The position numbers and the translations under genes were made by a program. From contig JANYCO010000605.1 in the NCBI GenBank assembly GCA_025360235.1, positions 1-11,102 of the forward strand: DNA of 11,102 bases. The letters are read 5' to 3'. This document shows, one piece after another, positions 5,493 to 11,102 of the stretch. This DNA comes from Cytophagales bacterium (GTDB lineage Bacteria; Bacteroidota; Bacteroidia; Cytophagales; Cytophagaceae). The stretch's first letter is position 1. Each line of letters opens with the position of its first letter. The notes under the pieces are model-generated. The model had not been told where the DNA came from. It was given only the letters and a program-made list of their open reading frames with translations, and searched no databases.

Positions 5493-7085
5493 ATGCTTGA
5501 CTCGATTAGTACCTATACCATTGTTGCATTCTTTATCCTTTGTTTTGTAATTGCAGTACATTACTCAAAGGGGAAAACAACACTTGCTCAATATTTTTTG
5601 GCAAAAAATGGTTTTAATTGGTTTGTGGTAGGCTTTGTAGCATTTGTCACAAATACAGCAGCCACAACATTTATCACCATCTCTGCTTGGTCATTTCGTG
5701 ATGGGCTTGCGGTATTTAACTTTGAATTGACAGGTATTATTTGTTGTATTATTCTTTCTCTCGTTTTTGGGAGAATATATATGGCAAATAATATTTATAC
5801 TACCCCTGAATATATTGGAAAAAGATTTAATAATACTACAGCTTCTATCACAAGTGTTTTGTTAATTTTCATGTACATCATGTCTCGCATTTCTGTGATC
5901 CTGATTTGCATAGCTCTTGTTGCGAATTTTTTTCTTGGAATAGATATTTATACTTCCAGCTTATTTATGATTATTTTTTGCGGGGTTTATTCAATTGTTG
6001 GAGGGCAAAGAGCTATTGTAATGAGTGGTTTTGTGATTGGTTGGATTCTTTTAATCGGAGGACTTCTTCTTCCATTTTTCATTCTTACTACTGGAGAAAT
6101 TAATACAAAAGTCATTAATTTTTCCGGAACATACTTGAGCTTGGTTAGACCTATTGGAGAGGATACATTCTCATGGCCTGGCGTTTTAATAGGAATGCCC
6201 ATAATAGGAATATGGTACCATTGTATCAATCATGAGTTGATCCAAAAATTTCTGGGTAGTAAAAATTACCTTCATTTTCAAGCCGGAGCTTTATTTCATG
6301 GGTATTTGAAATTATTGGTTTTTCCGCTCGTTATTTTACCTGGTCTTTTGGGATATTTTCTTTGTTCGGATGCCAATGCTGATAAAATATACCCGTTACT
6401 TATTTTTAGTTATGTTCCTAAAAGTATTCAGGGGATAGTAATATCAGGATTCGTTGCTTCAGGCATGGTTGCTCTTTCAGCCTCGTTCAATGCCTGTTCG
6501 ACACTATTTACTTTTGATTTCTATAGGAAAATTTATCCGAATGCCAATGATTTTGTCTTGATGAATATTGGAAAAATTGCAACTATCGTAATTGTAATTG
6601 TTTCTATGATATGGGTAGTGTTATTACAAACGTTACATAGTAATATTTTTCTTTTTGTAACTTCGGTGCTTACCTATTTTACACCACCATTTGCTGCAAT
6701 ATATCTTGTAGGTGTGTTATGGTCCAGAGCTACACCTAATGCTGCCATGTACACCCTGATATCAGGTATTGTACTTAGTTTTTCAAAGTTTATAATTACA
6801 TTTATGAATAATAATGGTTGGATTGAAAATGAATTGCTAAAATATATGGCAGAATATAATTTCTTTTATTTTGCAACTCTTTTATTTGCATTAAATCTTG
6901 TAACCATAATTGGGTTAAGTTATTTGGAACCTGCTCAGGATATTAATTCTATAAAAACACTACTTTTGAAAAATAACTTAAAATGGGAACTTACTTCAAC
7001 AGGAGATATAGCTTTTCAAAAAAGAATTTATGTCGCAGCTTCTATTTTGTTTGCAGCTGTTGTGATGATCTATATAATTTTTTAA
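5493..7085 (+). CDS. Sodium:solute symporter family (SLC5/SGLT-like) transporter
   Basis: A 530-residue polytopic inner-membrane transporter with about 13 helices, of the LeuT-fold SSS family. Seen: the TM1-TM2 segment 'TNTAATTFITISAW...FNFELTG' (about 53-81); an SGLT-like stretch 'WYHCINHELIQKFLGSKN' (241-258) resembling the 'DQ..VQR.L.AKN' signature; and 'SGFVASGMVALSASFNACSTLFTFDFYRKIYP' (318-349), the conserved TM8 region. By recalled alignment to human SGLT1, the sugar-site Asn78 and Glu102 match N54 and E78, while His83 is T59. In TM8 the sodium-ligand Ser389 matches S323, but Ser392 and Ser393 become V326 and A327. The substrate is therefore unclear: a sugar or sugar-like compound is likeliest, and the ion may not be sodium. 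The gene starts 100 bases after uppP and ends 16 bases from the convergent PBP1A gene; no clear promoter or terminator was found for it. Confidence 0.85.
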   Translation: MLDSISTYTIVAFFILCFVIAVHYSKGKTTLAQYFLAKNGFNWFVVGFVAFVTNTAATTFITISAWSFRDGLAVFNFELTGIICCIILSLVFGRIYMANNIYTTPEYIGKRFNNTTASITSVLLIFMYIMSRISVILICIALVANFFLGIDIYTSSLFMIIFCGVYSIVGGQRAIVMSGFVIGWILLIGGLLLPFFILTTGEINTKVINFSGTYLSLVRPIGEDTFSWPGVLIGMPIIGIWYHCINHELIQKFLGSKNYLHFQAGALFHGYLKLLVFPLVILPGLLGYFLCSDANADKIYPLLIFSYVPKSIQGIVISGFVASGMVALSASFNACSTLFTFDFYRKIYPNANDFVLMNIGKIATIVIVIVSMIWVVLLQTLHSNIFLFVTSVLTYFTPPFAAIYLVGVLWSRATPNAAMYTLISGIVLSFSKFIITFMNNNGWIENELLKYMAEYNFFYFATLLFALNLVTIIGLSYLEPAQDINSIKTLLLKNNLKWELTSTGDIAFQKRIYVAASILFAAVVMIYIIF

Positions 7086-7101
7086 TAGAAATAGTTTATT
7101 A

Positions 7102-9336
7102 TTAAAACCCATCATTTGGGGTTTCAATGTCTTCTTTAGATGGAATGGTAGTGTTAATAGTGTCAGACGCAGGAATTGTAAATTCGTCAAACTGATATTT
7201 ATATTCCAGTGATTTATCCCCATAAACCTTCTGCATATAATACCCAAAAATAGGAAGAGCCATTTTTGCCCCCTGACCAAATTGCATACTTCGGAAACGT
7301 ATACTTCTTTCTTCTCCACCTACCCAGGCACCTGAAACTAATTCAGGAGTGATACCAATAAACCAGCCATCCGAAGAGCCTTGTGTGGTACCGGTTTTTC
7401 CACCCACTTCACATGGGATTTTATACACCGATTTTAGAGAAACAGAAGTCCCACCGGCTTCTTCCACCGAGCCTTTTAGTAGTTCGATCATATAAGCGGA
7501 AGTTTGTTCCGTAAGTACCTGACGAGATTCATTTCTGAATTCTTCAAGTGTGTTTCCATGTTTATCTTCAATACGCAAAAGTATCACAGGTTCCTTCCAT
7601 ATACCTTCATTAACAAAAACTGAATAAGCATTTGTCAGTTCGAAAACGGATACATCACTGGTACCAAGACATAGGGTAGGTACTGGGTCTAGTGGACTAG
7701 TGATACCCATTTTTTTTGCATACTCTACTAATAATTCAGGACCTTTATTGTTTGCAGCAAGATTACTAATCAAATAGGCGCTTATAGAGTTTACTGATTT
7801 TGCTAATGCTTGTCTCAGGGTCATGTAATCGTTTCTATATTGCCCATCACTGTTTTTAGGAGTCCAGGTTTTACCATCTGGCAGTGTAAATGTCTCAGGT
7901 CTGTCCATTACTTTACTGTCTGGAGTTAAGCCCATTCTTTCAATAGCGGCAGCATATAATAATGGTTTAAAAGTAGAACCTGGCTGACGTAATCCTTGTT
8001 TTACATGGTCGTATTTAAAATGTTTAAAATCTACATCACCCACCCAGGCTCTTACATAGCCTGTTTTCGGTTCTATAGAAATAAATCCTGTATGAAGAAA
8101 ATGAAGATTATACTTTAAATATTCCCAATAACTCATGGTAGTATCTTTCTCTCCCTGATAAGTGAAAATGCGAATTTTACCGGGAGCTTTCATCGCTGAG
8201 AAAATAGCAGTTTCATCGTCGCCTAACTCTTCTTTAAGTTCTATATACCGGTCAGTGCGACGGGCCATTTTTTCTACAAATCCTTTTATTTCGTTATGAT
8301 CTTCATCAGTCCATGGTGCACGTCCTTTCCAGTGGGCGAAAAATTCTCTTTGTAAGTTGGCCATGTGTTTATTTACGGCTTGTTCAGCATAGAGCTGCAT
8401 TCTGGAATCGATCGTAGTATATATTTTTAAGCCATCTATATAAAGCGACTTGCCATTTTTTTTACACCATTCTTTTAGGAAAGGTTTTAGATAAGCACGG
8501 AGATGAGGAGCAAGGCCTGAGTTGTCTCCATCAGCACTGAAATGAAGTATCAGTGGTTTTTCCGCTATTGCATCGTATTCTACCGAACTCAAATAACCAT
8601 ATTTTACCATTTGAGAAAGTACAGTATTTCTTCTATTGGTGGCCCGTTCCATATTCCTTCTTGGATTATAGAAGGAGGGACCTTTTAATAAGCCGATCAA
8701 CATAGCAGCTTCTTCAAGCTTGAGGTCTTTTAGGTCTTTGTCAAAATATCTTATTGCAGCATTTTTTATCCCATAAGAATTGTTGCCGAAATCAACGGTA
8801 TTTAAATACATTAGTAAAATTTCTTTTTTTGTATAAGCACGTTCAAGTTGGACAGCTACAAACCATTCTTTTATTTTGTCAACGACCACTCCGTTTATTA
8901 CACCTTTGTAGTCTTCTGCTTCTCTAAGATAAAATAAATTTTTTGCGAGTTGCTGGGTAAGTGTACTTGATCCTCTCTTTTTTCCAACAAGAAGACTTGG
9001 TACTATTACAAAAATTCCTTTTCCATCTATTCCAGAATGACTGTAAAAACGCGAGTCTTCTGTAGCGAGCAAGGCGTCTATAACCACTTTGGGAAGTTCA
9101 TCATATTCTACAGGTGTTCGGTTAAAGTTGTGGTAATATTTCCCAAGAAGTTTCCCGTCCGAAGAATATATCTCTGAAGCTACAGCACTTTTTGGATCTG
9201 CAAGTACATCTAGCCCAGGAGATTCACCATATAAATTTAAAAAATTATAGTCTATTGATAAGATAAATAATAGTAATAAAGTGACGCAAGCCGCAAACGA
9301 GATCCAAATTATTTTTACTATTTTCTTTATGTTCAT
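7102..9336 (-). CDS. mrcA: Class A penicillin-binding protein PBP1A
   Basis: Bifunctional peptidoglycan synthase: an N-terminal glycosyltransferase polymerises lipid II and a C-terminal transpeptidase crosslinks stem peptides; it is the target of beta-lactams. The 744 residues show an N-terminal membrane anchor (about 7-27). The GT51 domain has 'EDSRFYSHSG' (93-102, catalytic Glu93), 'GSSTLTQQ' (122-129), 'KIKEWFVAVQLER' (154-166, second Glu157) and 'LIGLLKGPSFYNP' (213-225). The transpeptidase domain has 'GSTFKP' (Ser454 nucleophile, Lys457), 'SVN' (514-516) and 'KTGT' (647-650). All catalytic residues are present. The start at 9336 ('MNIKKIVKII') is preferred over an in-frame ATG 14 codons upstream, because the anchor then has a normal N-terminus. 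TATATTCG (9375-9368) is a near match to a -7 box. The gene lies 80 bases downstream of the thioredoxin gene and may share its transcript. Confidence 0.95.
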   Translation of the reverse strand: MNIKKIVKIIWISFAACVTLLLLFILSIDYNFLNLYGESPGLDVLADPKSAVASEIYSSDGKLLGKYYHNFNRTPVEYDELPKVVIDALLATEDSRFYSHSGIDGKGIFVIVPSLLVGKKRGSSTLTQQLAKNLFYLREAEDYKGVINGVVVDKIKEWFVAVQLERAYTKKEILLMYLNTVDFGNNSYGIKNAAIRYFDKDLKDLKLEEAAMLIGLLKGPSFYNPRRNMERATNRRNTVLSQMVKYGYLSSVEYDAIAEKPLILHFSADGDNSGLAPHLRAYLKPFLKEWCKKNGKSLYIDGLKIYTTIDSRMQLYAEQAVNKHMANLQREFFAHWKGRAPWTDEDHNEIKGFVEKMARRTDRYIELKEELGDDETAIFSAMKAPGKIRIFTYQGEKDTTMSYWEYLKYNLHFLHTGFISIEPKTGYVRAWVGDVDFKHFKYDHVKQGLRQPGSTFKPLLYAAAIERMGLTPDSKVMDRPETFTLPDGKTWTPKNSDGQYRNDYMTLRQALAKSVNSISAYLISNLAANNKGPELLVEYAKKMGITSPLDPVPTLCLGTSDVSVFELTNAYSVFVNEGIWKEPVILLRIEDKHGNTLEEFRNESRQVLTEQTSAYMIELLKGSVEEAGGTSVSLKSVYKIPCEVGGKTGTTQGSSDGWFIGITPELVSGAWVGGEERSIRFRSMQFGQGAKMALPIFGYYMQKVYGDKSLEYKYQFDEFTIPASDTINTTIPSKEDIETPNDGF

Positions 9337-9416
9337 ATTTGCTAAATAAAAAATTCTAATAATGAACCGAATATACAATTAGTTTTTTGAATATGTAAAA
9401 TTATAAATAGGATCTT

Positions 9417-9926
9417 TTATTGGTTAATAATTTTTGTTAATTCTTCCGCTATTCCTTCCATACCTGGACTTTTTGCTTGTTTTGCAGTTCTTATTCCATT
9501 TTTATCGATTATTAAAAAATGGGGAATATATTTTACCTCATAGTCTCGCATTACCTTAGAATCCTGCCCTTCGGGAGAAATAAGTTGTACCCCCTTCATT
9601 TTTTTTACTTTTACTATTTTCTTCCATCTTTCAATATCCTGATCAAATGAAATGTTTATAAACACAATATTGGAATCACCTTTAAATTCTTCCTGCAGTT
9701 TTTTTGAATGAGGAATTTCCATCATACAAGGTTTGCACCATGTGGCCCAAAAATCAATATATACAACTTTACCTTTATAATCTGAAAGGGAAATCTTATT
9801 TCCATTGATATCAGAAAGCGTAAAATTGGGTGCAACCAAATTTAGATCTTGGGTCTGAGCATATATTGAAATCAATGAGAGCAGAGATATAAGAATCAAT
9901 TTTATATGTTTTATTTTATTTTTCAT
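9417..9926 (-). CDS. Periplasmic TlpA-like thioredoxin-family protein
   Basis: A 169-residue exported thiol-disulfide protein of the TlpA/ResA (AhpC/TSA-Redoxin) type. Seen: a signal peptide (1-23: Lys-rich start, hydrophobic 9-20, cut probably after 'IYA'); 'APNFTLSDINGNKISLSDYKGKVVYIDFWATWC', the standard entry to the fold; active site 'WCKPC' (63-67, Cys64 and Cys67); and the cis-proline loop 'YIPHFLIIDKNG' (Pro135). Proteins of this kind usually keep cysteines reduced in secreted proteins or help cytochrome c maturation. The true partner cannot be read from sequence. The gene is upstream of the PBP1A gene on the same strand and divergent from a small lipoprotein gene across a long palindrome. 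The start at 9926 gives a good signal peptide. The lipoprotein has two mature-part cysteines besides its lipid-anchored one; a link is speculation. Confidence 0.9.
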   Translation of the reverse strand: MKNKIKHIKLILISLLSLISIYAQTQDLNLVAPNFTLSDINGNKISLSDYKGKVVYIDFWATWCKPCMMEIPHSKKLQEEFKGDSNIVFINISFDQDIERWKKIVKVKKMKGVQLISPEGQDSKVMRDYEVKYIPHFLIIDKNGIRTAKQAKSPGMEGIAEELTKIINQ

Positions 9927-9973
9927 TAGATATTGGATAAAATTTCATTTTAGAAACAAATCATTATACAAAA

Positions 9974-10040
9974 TAGTTTACTTTAAAAGTAGTAATAACT
10001 ATTGATTATCGGTATTTATTGCTACTTTTAAAGTAAACTA
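9974..10040. repeat. Long palindrome between the divergent thioredoxin and lipoprotein genes
   Basis: Left arm 9974-9998 pairs with right arm 10016-10040. The outer 19 bases (9974-9992 with 10022-10040) are perfect, followed by one T/G mismatch (G-U in RNA) and 5 more pairs, around a 17-base loop. Each arm also contains ACTTTAAAAGT or its complement, itself a small palindrome around a central base. It lies 47 bases before the thioredoxin start and 24 before the lipoprotein start, so it is a 5' regulatory region and not a terminator. It could be a regulator site for both genes or a remnant of a small mobile repeat. No clear target-site duplication flanks it. Confidence 0.7.
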
Positions 10041-10064
10041 ACCTCATTTAAACTACTTTACCTT

Positions 10065-10427
10065 ATGAAAAATATAACTAGTTGTTTATTATTTGCTCTA
10101 TGCGCTATCTTAATGGCTTCTTGTGGAAGTACAAAAACTCAGGAATTGGCATCAGAGTCTTCAGATAAATTATGTACAGTAAAAATATCAGGGACCAGGG
10201 CTACATCTTTAGATCCTTATCAGGCTACTATAAAAATTATTGGTTATGAACAATCAGATAGTTTAGTGACAGAAATCTTTGCTAAAGATCTTAACAAGGA
10301 AAATGTACTATTTACGTGGGCTGACAATACAAATTGTTTAGTAACATTTATTCAACAAGACGATACAAAGAGAATATTGAACATTTCTTTTGGCAAAGAT
10401 GGCAACTCGTTAAGAGAAACTAAATAA
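10065..10427 (+). CDS. Small lipoprotein of unknown function
   Basis: A 120-residue lipoprotein; I recognise no family. Seen: a short positively charged start, a hydrophobic helix (5-17) and a lipobox 'LMASC' with Cys20 as the lipid-bearing residue, followed by 'GSTK', very common in Bacteroidota lipoproteins. No clear outward-export signal of the acidic type follows, so a periplasm-facing position is a reasonable guess. The mature part (about 100 residues) looks beta-rich, with strands near 36-43, 52-61, 66-73, 80-86, 90-98 and 102-109, suggesting one small beta domain. Cys37 and Cys91 could form a disulfide. Its start faces the thioredoxin gene across the palindrome at 9974-10040, and it ends just before a bidirectional terminator. 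The function is unknown. Confidence 0.75.
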   Translation: MKNITSCLLFALCAILMASCGSTKTQELASESSDKLCTVKISGTRATSLDPYQATIKIIGYEQSDSLVTEIFAKDLNKENVLFTWADNTNCLVTFIQQDDTKRILNISFGKDGNSLRETK

Positions 10428-10432
10428 AACAT

Positions 10433-10492
10433 ATAATTTTAAGCATAAAAAAAACCGTAATATGATACGGTTTTTTTTATGCTTAAAATTAT
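10433..10492. terminator. Bidirectional terminator with a perfect 27-bp stem
   Basis: 10433-10459 pairs with 10466-10492 without a mismatch around a 6-base loop (ATATGA). The inner part is the classic form, ACCGTA/TACGGT flanked by eight A on one side and eight T on the other, so it works on either strand. It starts 5 bases after the lipoprotein stop codon and ends 5 bases before the stop codon of the convergent Spy-like gene. The outer AT-rich 15 bp on each side is longer than a terminator needs. Confidence 0.92.
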
Positions 10493-10497
10493 CTTAA

Positions 10498-10914
10498 CTA
10501 TTGAGTAATCATTTCTTCAATATCATTATTCGCAATATTATCCTTTTTCTGCAGATCCTTGGTTGCAAGGTAAGAGGTATATTGAACGTCAGTAAGAATA
10601 CCTTGTAACTCTGTTTCCCAACCTTCGAAAATAGTTTTACGTGCTTGATTAAATCCTTTTTTATCTTCACCAAAGCTAGTTTTTGCATCACTTACCTGTT
10701 TAACTCTGTTAAGAGTTATAGCTCTTACTTGAGTAGTTTGATCATCATCAAGAATTAACTCGGTTTTCAATTTACCAGTTATTTTGTCTACTTTAGAATC
10801 AAGGCTAGTATATTTTTTATTGTTTTGCCCTTGTGTTTGTGTTTTTGGTTTAGTTTGTGCGAATAATGTACCTACAGATACAATAAGTGCTAGGAAGAAT
10901 ATTACTTTTTTCAT
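10498..10914 (-). CDS. Spy/CpxP-like periplasmic helical protein
   Basis: A 138-residue exported protein. Seen: a signal peptide (1-19, 'MKKVIFFLALIVSVGTLFA', cut before Gln20), a short Gln/Thr/Lys-rich linker (20-36), then an all-helical charged body. It carries two copies of an LTxxQ-like motif, 'LDDDQTTQVRAI' (55-66) and 'LTDVQYTSYLA' (107-117), the mark of the Spy/CpxP family; the ~52-residue spacing fits two helical hairpins. E. coli Spy is an ATP-free periplasmic chaperone of about 140 mature residues and CpxP damps the Cpx envelope-stress response. The role here is inferred. The start at 10914 is chosen over an in-frame ATG 30 codons upstream because only the later one begins directly with a signal peptide. 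It is convergent with the lipoprotein gene, and an unidentified gene ends 76 bases upstream on the same strand. Confidence 0.75.
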   Translation of the reverse strand: MKKVIFFLALIVSVGTLFAQTKPKTQTQGQNNKKYTSLDSKVDKITGKLKTELILDDDQTTQVRAITLNRVKQVSDAKTSFGEDKKGFNQARKTIFEGWETELQGILTDVQYTSYLATKDLQKKDNIANNDIEEMITQ

Positions 10915-10990
10915 GGTGTTTAGATTTAATAGTTTATTTTTTTTAACAACTAAAGATATAAAAGGTTTATTCAAATAACCTGCCAATATT

Positions 10991-11102
10991 TTATAAAAGA
11001 TCAAGACCTATTCTTATTGCCTGATAAATAGTGTATTGAGTATCTATTTTTTTATTGTTAAGGTTTTCAATTAAGCTTAAACCTCCCACATTTGAGGTAA
11101 AG
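10991..11102 (-). CDS. C-terminal end of an unidentified protein, 5' part missing
   Basis: An open frame runs from the window edge to a TAA at 10993-10991 and gives 36 residues, beginning FTSNVGGLSLIENLNNKK and ending 'YQAIRIGLDLL'. The other frame I translated on this strand stops early. The composition, with a helix-like amphipathic end, looks like real protein. I do not recognise the family. It lies 76 bases upstream of the Spy-like gene on the same strand, so the two could share a transcript. Confidence 0.5.
   Translation of the reverse strand, partial: FTSNVGGLSLIENLNNKKIDTQYTIYQAIRIGLDLL

Noticed and set aside
5906..6229. Open frames on both strands inside the symporter gene
   Set aside because: Shadows of the symporter coding sequence; Trp/Phe/Cys-rich or Pro/Ile-rich composition without family features.
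6996..7319. Minus-strand 107-codon open frame across the symporter/PBP1A junction
   Set aside because: It overlaps two well-supported genes in another frame and has no family features.
9337..9378. PBP1A start 14 codons upstream at 9378
   Set aside because: The added residues run through the region with a -7-like box and are not typical of PBP1A; the ATG at 9336 gives a normal membrane anchor.
10915..11004. Spy-like protein starting at 11004
   Set aside because: A 30-residue extension before a perfect signal peptide would block its normal use, and it would overlap the end of the upstream partial gene.

Overview
The window reads as chromosomal DNA of an AT-rich member of the Bacteroidota, most likely in or near the Cytophagales; I cannot name a genus. 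The grounds are: FtsX, a DUF3098 protein and UppP in a row; a stand-alone HsdR-N-domain protein divergent from a short AMP nucleosidase; an ECF sigma factor followed by a non-zinc membrane anti-sigma protein; a 'SCGS' lipoprotein; and promoters of the Bacteroidota type (TTG, about 19-20 bases, TAnnTTTG). No tRNA, rRNA, CRISPR array, insertion sequence or phage gene was seen.

Layout. 1-284 (-): start of a small HsdR-N-type nuclease-like protein, cut by the window edge. 340-1110 (+): AMP nucleosidase. 1191-1640 (+): MarR-family regulator behind a promoter whose -33 box lies in a perfect 16-bp palindrome, a good autoregulatory operator candidate. 1890-3320 (+): ECF sigma factor and its probable membrane-bound anti-sigma partner, ended by a 14-bp-stem terminator. 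3390-5392 (+): ftsX, a DUF3098 gene and uppP. The ftsX promoter appears to be built into the preceding terminator hairpin. 5493-7085 (+): an SLC5-type symporter. 9926-7102 (-): a TlpA-like thioredoxin, then the class A penicillin-binding protein PBP1A. 10065-10427 (+): a small lipoprotein, divergent from the thioredoxin gene across a 25-bp-stem palindrome. 10914-10498 (-): a Spy/CpxP-like periplasmic protein, convergent with the lipoprotein gene across a perfect 27-bp-stem bidirectional terminator. 11102-10991 (-): the last 36 residues of an unidentified protein.

How the genes fit together. The middle of the window is about the cell envelope. FtsX is the membrane half of the FtsEX divisome complex that controls peptidoglycan hydrolysis. 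UppP regenerates undecaprenyl phosphate, the lipid carrier whose pyrophosphate form is released each time PBP1A polymerises lipid II. A sigma/anti-sigma pair, a periplasmic thiol-disulfide protein, a lipoprotein and a Spy-like chaperone fit a surface- or stress-response setting, but nothing in the sequence proves that these are co-regulated. Most genes are ordinary family members. The items most worth a second look are non-coding (the terminator/promoter overlap, the MarR operator and the two long palindromes), together with apparent changes at the sodium site of the symporter.
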